From NCBI GenBank assembly GCA_026967495.1, contig CP114060.1, positions 3,658,001 to 3,722,000 of the forward strand: a stretch of 64,000 nt of DNA, in the 5' to 3' direction. Below the pieces are notes generated by a model. That model searched no databases. It was not told where the DNA came from and saw only the letters and a program-made list of their open reading frames with translations. This document shows positions 37,414 through 47,600 of this stretch, one piece after another (the first letter of the stretch is position 1; every line of letters starts with the position of its first letter). The DNA is from Rouxiella badensis. GTDB lineage: Bacteria; Pseudomonadota; Gammaproteobacteria; Enterobacterales; Enterobacteriaceae. Both the position numbers and the translations under genes were made by a program.

Positions 37414-39191
37414 ATGAGCATGGAATATAAAAGACCTAAAGCAGATGTGGTTATTGTCGGACTTGGCTGGTCAGGTTCAGTGATGGCCGAGGAGCTGACC
37501 CGAGCCGGGCTTAACGTGGTTGCCATTGAACGCGGAGCCTATCGCGAAACCAGTGCAGACTTCCCGACGACCAGCGATCCTGATGAATTACGCTATTCCG
37601 TACGCAAGGAGATCCTTCAACCTGCATCGGTTGAAACATACACCATCCGAAATAATGTTAATCAAACCGCCTTACCCGGACGTGAGTGGAATAACTGGAC
37701 GTTAGGGATGAACGTAGGAGGGGCTGGCACGCACTGGGCAGCCGCCTCGTGGCGCTTCCTGCCGTACGATTTGCAGGTTGCTAGCACCGTCAAAGAACGC
37801 TACGAGCATCAAGCAGCTGGTCGATGGGCTTATCGTGCAGGATTTTGGGGTGACTTATAACGAGCTGGAACCCTTCTACGATCGGTTTGAGAAAATAGCC
37901 GGCACGTCAGGCACTGCCGGGGTTATTAATGGCGTTAAACAGCCGGGCGGTAACCCTTTCGAAGGGAGCCGCAGCCATCCCTATCCGACCCCTTCACTGG
38001 TGCGCTCCCGCTGGAACGACATTTTCGACCAAACTACCACCAAAATGGGCTATCACCCGTTTCCCGTGCCCGCAGGAACAATAGGCGCAGCCTATAAAAA
38101 TGCGCTAGATATCGAGCTGGCACCCTGTACCTACTGCGGCTACTGCCAGCTTTACGGTTGCGGTAACTGGTCCAAGTCTTCGCCAAACGCCTGTGTTATG
38201 CCGGCACTGATGCAGCGTAAAAACTTTACTATGCTCACCGAATGCGAAGTCCTGCGCGTTGAGAAGAGCGCGGATGGTAAAACGGCTGCCGGTGCAACCT
38301 TCATCGATTCTGACGGAAATTACGGCTTCCAGCCCGCCGATATCGTCGTTATCTCGGCCTATCAGCTCGATAACGTGCGCCTGCTGATGCTCTCCAAATT
38401 TGGTCAGATGTATAATCCTAAAACTGGCGAGGGCACGCTGGGGCGCGCTTTTAATTTCCAGACGCTTTCCTATGCGTTTCTGAATCTTGAAAATGAATTC
38501 CTGAATCCATTTATGAATACCGGCGCATTAGCCACCCAGATTGACGATTTTAACGGCGATAACTTTGACCACACCGGAACTCGGCTTTATCGGAGGTGCG
38601 GGGATACAGGCGCTGTCAAACACCGGCTTGCCTATCAGCCTCTCTGACCAGATACCGGCCGGGCATCGCCAGTGGGGACTCAAGTTGGAAAAAAGATTTT
38701 CAGTCAGGGTATCAAAACTGGGCGATGGTGCAGGGTCAAGGAACCAGCTATTCACATCGCGAACAGTTCCTCGATCTCGACCCGACCTATAAAGACCGCC
38801 ACGGGCAACCTTTGCTGCGTCTGACCTACGATTACAACCTCAATGACCGTCGTTCGGGTGCCTATATTCGTGACCGCTGTCGTGAGATTGCCGAAGCCGT
38901 GGGGGCAAAAACATTCGCGCCGTTTCTTTCGCCGACGATCATTACTCACCTTATCGCCCGTTTGACAGCTCGCATACTATGGGCGGTGCGGTAATGGGGC
39001 TGGACCCGAAAACGTCGGTCCTTAACCGTTTTCAGCAGCACTGGGACGCACACAACCTCTTCGTTACCGGCGCATCTTCCTTCCCCAACAATGGCGGCTA
39101 TAACCCTACCGTCACCATTGGTGCGCTGACTATCCGCACTGCACGCGCCATTATTGAACGCTATATTAAATCACCAGGTTCACTGGTTTAA
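37414..39191 (+). CDS. GMC-family FAD-dependent sugar/gluconate dehydrogenase large subunit (four frame breaks)
   Basis: Periplasmic quinone-linked dehydrogenase subunit. The FAD-binding VVIVGLGWSGSVMAEELTRAG opens the protein; NVGGAGTHWAAASWRF, CTYCGYCQLYGCGNWSKSS (cysteine cluster region) and the C-terminal NLFVTGASSFPNNGGYNPTVTIGALTIRTA are typical. The frame breaks near 37803, 38576, 38675 and 38906; each is repaired by one base and the joined sequence is colinear with the family over about 590 residues. Because neighbouring conserved genes have the same defects I prefer sequence error to pseudogene, but four breaks is the highest density here. The cytochrome c subunit usually third in the operon is missing. 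Confidence 0.72.
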
Positions 39192-39198
39192 GAAAAAA

Positions 39199-39225
39199 GG
39201 GATGAACCGGCAACCGGTTCATCCC
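39199..39225. terminator. Terminator between the dehydrogenase locus and the MATE gene
   Basis: 12-bp perfect stem GGGATGAACCGG / CCGGTTCATCCC with a 3-nt loop between convergent genes. Read on the minus strand it is followed by CTTTTTTCTT. Confidence 0.75.
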
Positions 39226-39230
39226 TGACT

Positions 39231-40646
39231 TTACAACCCCGTGGGTGTGATTGCGCCGCTATCCCTGACTTTTTCTACCAGCCTCGAGCTTTGCCAATCG
39301 ATACGCTCAAACAAAATGACCGTCACCACCGCCATTAACAGGCTGGTGACAGGAAACGCATACCACAGGCCGGAAACGGCGAGGGAAGTATAGTGGGACA
39401 GCCCCCATGCCAGCGGGATCTGCACCAGCCATTGCGAAACCAGCGCCAGCGTCATCGTGGTCATGGTGCGCCCCGTCGCGCGAAAAGCCCCGCTGAGTGC
39501 CATCTGTAAGCCAATCAAGCCGTAGCTAGGCGCGATAATATGCAGGAACCTTTCCCCATGACCAATGACCGGCGTCTGATTAGGGGCAAAGAAGGCCACA
39601 ATATCAGGGGCAAAAGTGAAGGCGAAGACGCCCACCAACGTCAACGCGAAAAATGATATCAGCGCGCTTAAACGCCCAATCGCCCTCGCACGTTCAAAAT
39701 TTCCCGCGCCAATATTCTGCCCAACCAGCGTCGCGGTGGCTATCGACACACCAATGGCCGGAACAATCACCAGCGCATTGATGTTGTTGACCACCCCATA
39801 AGCCGCCGTGACCGCCGTTCCAAGCACCGCCACCAGCGACATCATGCCGCTTGCACTCAACGCATGGGCGCACAGTTCGATTGACGAGGGCACCCCGAGT
39901 TGAACCACCGACTTAAAAATATCCAGGCGAGGTTTCATCGCCCGAAAACTTACCTTCAGCACCACGTGACGCGAATGCAAGACCAGCAGCCCCGCTACCA
40001 CGGCAATACCCTGATTGATAAGCGTTGCGATGGCCGCACCGGTCACGCCAAATGCCGGGATAATTCCCCAGCCATAAATTAGCAGCGGATCCATGACAGC
40101 GTTAAGAATCAGTGTGCCCAGCGTTATCATCAGCGGGATGCGGACTTCGCCAGAAGCCCTCATCAGGGACTGTAGCATGGAAAAACCGAAGGTAAATATC
40201 ATGCCGCTGACGATGACCCGCAGGAAGCTGAGCGCCAGAGGAAATACCTCTTCCTGAGTGCCGAGCGTTCGCAGCATCCAGGGCGACAGCCAATAGGCGC
40301 CTACTGAAATCGGTAGGCCGAACAGCAGCGCCAGCATAAACACCTGTGACGCAATGTTACTCGCCTCGCGATGCAGGCGAGTCCCGATACACTGCGCAAC
40401 CAGCGTTGTCCCCGCGACGCTAAGCCCGATGCCCAACGCAAAAACGAGAAAAACGATGGGCTGACTTACCGATATCGCCGCCACGGCCTTGTCGCCTAAA
40501 CGCCCTACCCAAAAGGCGTCCACCATGATGTAACCTGACTGCAAGAGGTTAGCCAAAATAACGGGCACGCCAATTTTAGTCAGTGAACGTAATATCGAAC
40601 CTTGCAGCAGAATATTTGCTGTGTTGTCGGAAATATCAGTGGCCAA
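39231..40646 (-). CDS. MATE-family efflux transporter, probable exporter of the cluster product
   Basis: 471 residues, about 12 membrane segments, with two MATE repeats (GVPVILANLLQSGYIMVDAFWVGRLG and LGVPSSIELCAHALSASGMMSLVAVLG). MATE proteins expel cationic or amphipathic small molecules using Na+ or H+ gradients. It lies about 90 bases downstream of the MaoC-like gene on the same strand, at the end of a run of biosynthetic genes, so export of (and self-protection against) the NRPS product is the natural inference. The convergent terminator on its right side marks the left limit of the cluster. Confidence 0.88.
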   Translation of the reverse strand: MATDISDNTANILLQGSILRSLTKIGVPVILANLLQSGYIMVDAFWVGRLGDKAVAAISVSQPIVFLVFALGIGLSVAGTTLVAQCIGTRLHREASNIASQVFMLALLFGLPISVGAYWLSPWMLRTLGTQEEVFPLALSFLRVIVSGMIFTFGFSMLQSLMRASGEVRIPLMITLGTLILNAVMDPLLIYGWGIIPAFGVTGAAIATLINQGIAVVAGLLVLHSRHVVLKVSFRAMKPRLDIFKSVVQLGVPSSIELCAHALSASGMMSLVAVLGTAVTAAYGVVNNINALVIVPAIGVSIATATLVGQNIGAGNFERARAIGRLSALISFFALTLVGVFAFTFAPDIVAFFAPNQTPVIGHGERFLHIIAPSYGLIGLQMALSGAFRATGRTMTTMTLALVSQWLVQIPLAWGLSHYTSLAVSGLWYAFPVTSLLMAVVTVILFERIDWQSSRLVEKVRDSGAITPTGL

Positions 40647-40735
40647 GAATTGATCCCTTCTTCAAATAGTGACGCAACGCTTATTGTTATGTTCAAAAAG
40701 CCCCAGAGGATTGACTTACCCGAAAGATAAGCAGC

Positions 40736-41241
40736 TTACCGACGAGTCTCTTGACGTACTTTATTATCCTGACCGACCGTAGATATATGAATATTCACCC
40801 TGGCTCTGTCCGGCCTTGCGGGGATATTGTGATTTCGGTAATTTTGGCATTGATTCGCAATATATCTCCCGGTCGCGTCGGTCTGAGCCAGTTAATTTTC
40901 TCCACGCCGGTGCCAATAATCCCATGCGCCAGAGGCAGGCTTTTCACCAACAGATTCATGGTGATACTGACCGTATGCCAACCGCTCGCGGCCAGGCCCT
41001 TAAAGATGGAGTCTTTCGCCAGTTCGTCGTCCATATGGAAGGGTTGCGGGTCATATTTGGCCGAGAACTCGGTGATTTCATCCGCACTGACATAATATTC
41101 CGCGCTGTGAAAAACCTGCCCGACCTTAAGGCCGTCTAAATGTAATTTAGGCGCGGCAATGTCCGCGACCTCCGTTCCTGTAGAGTATTTGTCGGCGCTA
41201 TCAAAATGATTGTTTGAAGAACTTTCATTATACATATTCAC
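40736..41241 (-). CDS. MaoC-like hydratase/dehydratase (single-base frame break)
   Basis: A hot-dog fold protein. EFSAKYDPQPFHMDDELAKDSIFKGLAASGWHT is the (R)-hydratase/MaoC signature, with the Asp and His of the catalytic pair. The open frame stops at ISPQGRTEPG; restoring one base near 40818 gives RPDRARVNIHISTVGQDNKV and a stop at 40736, about 168 residues, as MaoC-like proteins need. The first 30 residues are low-complexity and family-specific. In this cluster it could hydrate or dehydrate an acyl chain. It is a tailoring or acyl-supply gene by context only. Confidence 0.75.
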
Positions 41242-41320
41242 AAGTACCCCTTTTATTCTCCGGCGGGTAACAGCTTCGTTTCCCTGCCCGCCGTCAATTA
41301 AAAATTAGAGACAAAACCTG

Positions 41321-42019
41321 CTAGGAAAAGGCCATCCATCGGCTCTTGGCCTGACCAGGCCGCAGTCGAAACTTGATAAATGCTTCCACGTTGTCGAACG
41401 ATAAATAGACGTTATAGCGAAATAGCCTCTCAAACGTTAATCCAGGCGGCTGAACATAACTGTGGCCGGGATAAATCTGTACCTTACCGGGCAACATCGC
41501 CTTAAGACGTTGAATACTAGAATACATACGGCTTGCCGCGTCACTGTCAGGGCAAAGGCCGCACCCTTCGATGAACAACGTATCGCCCGTGAACAGATGG
41601 TTACCTATCCAGTAGCAGGCACTGCCCGGCGTATGGCCTGGAGTGATTATCGGGCGGACAAGCATGCCTGCGGCTTCCCACGGCTGCTCATCGAAGGTAC
41701 GCAGAGCGGCAATGCTGAAGCCGGATGACGCGGCCTCCCGACGAGATATCCACACCGGGCAGCCATGCTCATTTGCCAACGTGTCGGCAAGGTCGATGTG
41801 GTCGGCATGAGCATGGGTTAACAGAATCCCCGCCAACTGGGCGTTAGCCGCCTTTAGCGCGGAGTCGACTGTCTCCCTTTCCCACGCTGGGTCGACAAGC
41901 AGCGCCTGCCCGGTCCGCCGATTAAGCACCAGATAGTTGTTATTGATAAAGCGGCCGCCGCTGACTTTCAGCGCCGTTACCGCGACGTTGTCTGTTAAAG
42001 CCGCAAGGTGCTGATTCAA
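41321..42019 (-). CDS. Metallo-beta-lactamase-fold hydrolase (glyoxalase II/PksB-like)
   Basis: 232 residues with the metal-binding LTHAHADHIDLAD (HxHxDH, about residue 87), ITPGHTPGSACYW, LFTGDTLFIEGCG and IYPGHSYV. Small enzymes of this type (PksB/BaeB) often accompany trans-acyltransferase polyketide clusters, where they act as thioesterases. The TTG start at 42019 overlaps the glycosyltransferase stop by four bases (TTGA), so the two are translationally coupled. A role in freeing stalled acyl chains from carrier proteins is inferred. Confidence 0.78.
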   Translation of the reverse strand: MNQHLAALTDNVAVTALKVSGGRFINNNYLVLNRRTGQALLVDPAWERETVDSALKAANAQLAGILLTHAHADHIDLADTLANEHGCPVWISRREAASSGFSIAALRTFDEQPWEAAGMLVRPIITPGHTPGSACYWIGNHLFTGDTLFIEGCGLCPDSDAASRMYSSIQRLKAMLPGKVQIYPGHSYVQPPGLTFERLFRYNVYLSFDNVEAFIKFRLRPGQAKSRWMAFS

Positions 42020-43284
42020 AGAAAACCCCAGTGCTGTAATTCAGAAATCGTGTTATCTACCCCATTTTCCTGATTGACCTGCTGCCAGAGCTTTTTAGCC
42101 CGGTTTACCACCTCGGTCGAGAAACTCTTGTTCAACGCGTTTTCAATGTCATCCTCTCCGACGCGCTTCATGTCGAGGCTGCCGCCGCTCACGCCAAGCT
42201 CTTCAAGCTGCCATGCCCAATAAAACTGGTCATAGATAAACGGCATGATCACCTGGGGCGTTCCCGCTCGCGCCGCGGCGGCAACAGTGCCGCCGCCGCC
42301 GTGGTGGAACACGGTTTTTACCCGAGGAAATAACCATTCATGGGACACGCTGTCTACGCAAAGCACGCCCGGCAGACGAGCCGACGCGATCATTTCCGCG
42401 CTGATGGCCCCACCGCCGCTCATGATGACAGCACGCACACCTGAACGTTTGATGACGTTGATAATTTTTTGCGTCAGCCCCTCAGGATCAGAGCTGGCCA
42501 TGCTGCCGAAACCCACGTAGATAGGCGACTCCCCTTCGGCGATAAAGCGCTCCAGTTCGGGTGAAACTGTCTGCGTACTGCTGACCTCCCCGAACCAGTT
42601 GCCGGTTATCTTGATAGTCTCTTCGGGCCATTCCTTCGGCCTTGGCACCAGATGCCGGCTAAAGGCATAGAGTATCTTTCTCGAACCGTTGCTTTTATCG
42701 GACCACGGACCGCTCCAACGCCAGTCGGGGAGCTCAAGGCTGGCACGACAGGCGGTAAAGGATTTCGCCACAAAACGCCACATCACCAGGCGCAGCAGTT
42801 TCCAGACCGCGAGATTGATAAACCCCGGCAGCCTGACGATTTTTTCAGGAAAAACGGCGGTATCGAGGCTCGACGGCGTCAGGGGCGCGAAATAGGTGGT
42901 CACCACCGGAATATCGAACTTCTCGCCGACGGACATAGCCAGCGGAACCGCCTGATTGGCGGCGATGATCAAGCGGCTGTCCTTAGCCGCCGTCACGGCT
43001 TGTTCTACCCACAGCGACATCAGTTTCTCGACCACGCCCGACATCTTTTTCGCCGCCTTGCGAGCCGAGTCACCGTCCATCAGCCCCTGCTCCACCTGGC
43101 GAGCTTCTGGAAGATCGAGATCCCATCGGTCGTAACCCAGCCCCTCCTCGGTGACGATTTTTTCATTCCTCTCGCCCGACATGATGGAGCACTGATGCCC
43201 CATCTGTTGAAGTCGTTTGCCGAGCACGATAAACGGGCGAATGTCGCCCATCGAGCCGGCGGTGAAAATGGATATTTTCATCAA
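42016..43284 (-). CDS. UGT-type glycosyltransferase (GT1/GT28 fold, sterol-glucosyltransferase-like)
   Basis: 422 residues with two Rossmann halves. The N-terminal MMKISIFTAGSMGDIRPFIVLGKRLQQMGH is the acceptor-side opening of sterol/rhamnolipid/macrolide GTs. The C-terminal IYVGFGSMASSDPEG ... FHHGGGGTVAAAARAGTPQVIMPFIYDQFYWAWQLEELG is the nucleotide-sugar binding signature. Enzymes of this group glycosylate hydroxyl groups of lipids and macrolides. Lying directly after a P450, it likely sugars the hydroxyl that the P450 installs or another hydroxyl (for example serine) on the peptide. Confidence 0.88.
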   Translation of the reverse strand: MMKISIFTAGSMGDIRPFIVLGKRLQQMGHQCSIMSGERNEKIVTEEGLGYDRWDLDLPEARQVEQGLMDGDSARKAAKKMSGVVEKLMSLWVEQAVTAAKDSRLIIAANQAVPLAMSVGEKFDIPVVTTYFAPLTPSSLDTAVFPEKIVRLPGFINLAVWKLLRLVMWRFVAKSFTACRASLELPDWRWSGPWSDKSNGSRKILYAFSRHLVPRPKEWPEETIKITGNWFGEVSSTQTVSPELERFIAEGESPIYVGFGSMASSDPEGLTQKIINVIKRSGVRAVIMSGGGAISAEMIASARLPGVLCVDSVSHEWLFPRVKTVFHHGGGGTVAAAARAGTPQVIMPFIYDQFYWAWQLEELGVSGGSLDMKRVGEDDIENALNKSFSTEVVNRAKKLWQQVNQENGVDNTISELQHWGFL

Positions 43285-43327
43285 CTCACTCCCTCACTGG
43301 CGCGGCAATCCCTTGATGTCCTTAACT

Positions 43328-44638
43328 TCAGCCTCCTGACTCGCATGGGTACCATCCTTTTGGAATAATGACGTTAAGATTTTCAAAGCCGTGCAAAAAG
43401 TTGGAGTAGTTTCGCTCCGGTTCGCCCAGCACGTTGATTCTGGAAAAGCGTTTGAGGATCTCTTCCCAGATAACCGAGAGCTGCATTTCTGCCACCCGGC
43501 TGCCGATACAGGCGTGGACGCCCACCCCGAAGGAGAGATGCCGACGCGCGCGGTCGCGGTCAATGCAGAAGGTATCAGGGTCTTCAATCGCCGAGGCGTC
43601 GCGGTTGCCGGACAGGTACCACATCAGGACGCGATCCCCCTGACGGATATTCTTGCCGCGGATCTCCACGTCGCGATTGGCCACGCGGCTCATAAAGCTG
43701 ATAGGCGTCTGGAAACGAAGCGTTTCGGAAACCATCGACATCACCAGTTTCGGATTGGCCTTGAGCTTGGCAAACTCCTGCGGGTATTTGTCCAGCCAGT
43801 AGAGGCTGCCCGAGATAGTGTTACGCGTGGTGTCATTACCGCCGATGATCAGCAGCACTATGGTGCCGCGAAACTCGTCGAGCGTCATGTCACAGGTCTC
43901 AGGATGGTGCGCGAGCATCGAGATAAGGTCATGGGTTGGCGGCTCGTTGCGGCGTTTCTCCCACAGCGCTTCAAAAGCCTGATAACACTTTATGGTCTCC
44001 TCGGCCTTGTGTTCCCAGCTCTTCACCGGCCCGCGTCCCGGCTCGCACATCAGCATGTCTGACCAAAACGTCAGCTTGCGGCGCTCTTCAAACGGAAAAT
44101 CGAACAGCGTCGCCAGCACGGTCGCGGTCAGCTCCTTGGAGACTTTATCCACCCAGTCAAAAGGTGCGCCAATCGGCAGGCCGTCGAGAATAATGCCCGC
44201 ACGCTCGCGCAAGACAGGCTCCATTCGCGCCAGGCTGGCCGGCCCCATGCCCGGCGTGACCGCCTTGCGATGTTTGGTATGCTCCGGCGGGTCCATGGTA
44301 ATGAAGCCGACGTTTTTACGGCGTTTATGGCCGAGCGCCTGCAACGCGGCTTCAAGATTTATCTTTTCTTCAATCGATTTGAGGTCGATGTTCTCCGTCG
44401 AGGTAAAATCGCGATGGTTACTGCCCACGGCGCGAATATCGTCCCACAACGTCAGTGACCAGTAAGGCCCAAATTCACTTTCCGGGGTGTAATGCACCGG
44501 ATCCTCACGTCTCAGACGTTCAAATACCGGCAGCTCGGTCGCATTCGCGAAACGATCCCTGCGCGCAGGGTTAAGCTGTTCTAACGGGACCGCATTAATA
44601 TCTTCAAAAACAACGTGTGACAGCTCAGTCATTTCCAC
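43328..44638 (-). CDS. Cytochrome P450, CYP153-like
   Basis: 436 residues. The I-helix oxygen-activation motif reads IIGGNDTTRNTISG, the K-helix ETLRFQTP, and the heme loop FGVGVHACIG (Cys about residue 377). The phrases MDPPEHTKHRKAV, GDRVLMWYLSGNRD, RRHLSFGVG and AEMQLSVIWEEILKRF are the wording of CYP153 enzymes, which hydroxylate the terminal carbon of alkanes and fatty acids. No redox partners are nearby. It is 25 bases downstream of NRPS3. Terminal hydroxylation of an acyl chain, then glycosylation, is the favoured hypothesis; amino-acid hydroxylation is the alternative. Confidence 0.85.
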   Translation of the reverse strand: MEMTELSHVVFEDINAVPLEQLNPARRDRFANATELPVFERLRREDPVHYTPESEFGPYWSLTLWDDIRAVGSNHRDFTSTENIDLKSIEEKINLEAALQALGHKRRKNVGFITMDPPEHTKHRKAVTPGMGPASLARMEPVLRERAGIILDGLPIGAPFDWVDKVSKELTATVLATLFDFPFEERRKLTFWSDMLMCEPGRGPVKSWEHKAEETIKCYQAFEALWEKRRNEPPTHDLISMLAHHPETCDMTLDEFRGTIVLLIIGGNDTTRNTISGSLYWLDKYPQEFAKLKANPKLVMSMVSETLRFQTPISFMSRVANRDVEIRGKNIRQGDRVLMWYLSGNRDASAIEDPDTFCIDRDRARRHLSFGVGVHACIGSRVAEMQLSVIWEEILKRFSRINVLGEPERNYSNFLHGFENLNVIIPKGWYPCESGG

Positions 44639-44663
44639 TCACTCATTATATTTTTCGATAGTG

Positions 44664-47600
44664 CTACAGCACGAACTGAAGCCACCTTTGCACAAGCTCG
44701 CTGACGTGAGGCGTTTTCAACAGGGTAAAGTGCTGAGCCGGTCCCGTCAGGGTCTCAAGTTTTTCTGCCCAACGCGCCCAGCCCGCGGCATCTTCGTCAC
44801 GACGCTTGAGACACTCCTCGAGGGTCATCCACGGGTCACGCACCTGAATCAGATAAAGCGGATTCGGGTAGTGCGATGTCGGGATATAATGCGTTTGCCG
44901 CGCGGCATAGAAGGTTTGCCACGGACCTTTCAACAGCCGGGCAGAGGCGTTGGCCGGGATTTTCCCCAGACGCTGAAGATGCTGGTGCACAACGTGCAGC
45001 ATCTGTTCAACGTCGCCGTTGGCGTAAAGCGCGCTGTCGATATCCAGCTCGGCGTCGAGATTAAAGCCGATGCTTTCGACGTATTCGCGCATACACGCCG
45101 TCAACGTGCGCGTTATAACGGGGTCTTCCGCGCTCCGGGGCGCTTCGCTATCGAGCAGAGTCAACGACGCCACGCGATAACCTTGCGCCTGCCATTGCCT
45201 TGCCATCTCGAATGCCACCTGCCCGCCGAAAGAGTGACCCAATAGATGAATCGGTGTCTCGGCGCCAAATCCGGCCTCATGAAGCGCGAGCAAGTTGCGG
45301 GCCGCAGCGGCTTCAACCGAACGCTCTGGTTCATGCATGCCATCGATACCCTTGTGCAGCAGGCCGTAGACCGGCCAGTGAGCGGGTAATGCCTGAATGA
45401 AAGGCAAGAAGTCGGTAACCGTTGCGCCAGCGCCAGGAACACAGAAGAGAGACGCCGCGCTGGCCGCCCCTTTTTGCAGCACTAACAGCGGATTAAAATC
45501 GGCTAGCGCAACCGCGGCTGAAGACGCTGACGACTGGCGAATTTCCGTCTGCGCATTGCCGACTTTCAGCTCGCTGACCCGAGCATCCGGAGCCGCCACC
45601 ATCGCCTCAAGCGTGGCGAGATAGCCTGTCACCAGACGTTCGGCGGTTTCACGGCTAAACAAGTCGACGGCGTATTCCAGTATGCCGTCCATGCCCAGTG
45701 GCGTGCCCTCATCGCCGTAATTCTCGTACAGCATGTAGTAGAGGTCCCACTTGGTGTTGCCGCTGTGGGCCGGAAACACGCGGGCGTCGAGGCCAGGCAC
45801 ATCGAACATTTCCGCAGGCGTGTTTTGCAGAATCATCATCGTCTGGAACAGCGGATAGTGCGACGGTGAACGCACCGGCATAAGCTCGCTGACCAGCTTG
45901 AGATAGGGAATATCCTGATGATCGTAGGAGGTTAACGCCTGCGTACGCACCCGCTCAAGCACCTCGTTGACGCGCGGATTACCCGAGGTATCGACGCGCA
46001 TCACCCACTGTGTCAGGAAACATCCCACCAGCTCGTTCAGTGCCTCGTCACTGCGTCCCGCCAAAATGGCCCCCAGCGGAATATCCTCGCCCGCACCCAG
46101 ACGGGTATAGAAGATACCCAGAGCCGCCTGAAGCACCATCGATAGCGTCATGTTGCGCTCGCGCGCCAGTCCGCTTAAACGCTGGTGCAGACCGGCGTTG
46201 ATTTGCAGCGGCAAGACTTCCCCACGATAGCTCGGCTTTTCCGGACGCGGAAAGTCTTGCGGCAGGGCCAGCGTAGCAGGCACGCCGTTGAGCGTTTTCT
46301 TCCAGTAGGCCAACTGTTCGGCATACAGGCTGTCCGGCTGGTTAGGATCGCCGAGCAGCTCACGATGCCACACCGCGTAGTCGGCATACTGAACCGGCAA
46401 CGGAATGAATGACGGTGCTTGACCGGCGATGCGTGCCTTATAGGCCTGCGTCAGATCGCGTGTCAACGGCGCAAGTGAAAATGCGTCACAGGCAATATGG
46501 TGGAACAGCATCACCAAAATATGCTGCCGTAGACCGACGCGTAAAATCGAGGGACGGAAGGGGAAATCAACGGCGAGGTCGAAAACTCGCCTAATCGCCT
46601 CAAAAACGGTGTGATTCACCTGCTCAACGCCGACATCGATGCAAGGGACGTCGAGTTGAACGTCAGCAAGGGGTGAGACCACCTGCACCGGCTGACCATT
46701 CACTACCGCAAAACGGGTGCGCAGCGTTTCATGGCGTTCCACCAGATCGTACAGCGCGGCCCTTAACGCCGCCAGATTCAGGTCACCTTCCAGCGAGACG
46801 ACGATCGGCGTGTTGAGCGAGGAGTTATCCCCGCGAGTGTTCTGACCGACCCACATCAGCTGCTGGCTGTAGGATACCGGCAGCGGCGCAGGACGGGGCT
46901 TAATCTGGGTTAACGGTTGACGAATTCTGCCTGGCGTATCGAGATGCCTGGACAGACTCGCCACCGTTGGATTCTCAAACAGAACCCTTACCGGCAGCTC
47001 GACGCCCAGACGGGTACGGATGCGCGCAATCAAACCGGTAGCGAGAATCGAATGGCCGCCCATCGCAAAGAAATCATCATCAATGCCAATACGCGGCTGC
47101 TGGAGTAGCTCGGCGAACAGTGTGCAGAGTGTCTCTTCCTGCGGGTTACGCGGTGCACGATAGGCCGTGGTTTCGCTAAACTCCACCGCAGGCAGCGCCT
47201 TGCGATCCACCTTGCCGTTCGGCGTCAACGGGAACTGCTCAAGCGTGACGATACGGGCAGGCAGCATATAATCCGGCAGACGCTCGCCCAAATAATCCTG
47301 TAACTCCGCCTCAGGCACAGCGCTGACCGCGTAAGCGACCAGGCGCTTGCCGCTGCCACTATCGAGCGCCAGCACCCGCGCTTTCTCAACCTGAGGATGC
47401 TCGGCCAGACGCGCCTCGATCTCTCCCAGTTCGATGCGAAAACCACGCAGCTTGACCTGCTGATCGTTGCGCCCCACGAACAGCAAATTGCCGTCTTCCC
47501 GATAACGCACCAGGTCGCCGGTGCGATACAGGCGCGCCCCATCGTCGGCAACAAACGGGTCAGCCACGAAGCGTTCAGCGGTCAGCTCCTCACGATTGAG

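Noticed and set aside
36659..39191. Calling the dehydrogenase genes pseudogenes
   Set aside because: Each break is a one-base change, the repaired sequence is colinear with the family, and essential genes in the same window have the same defect.
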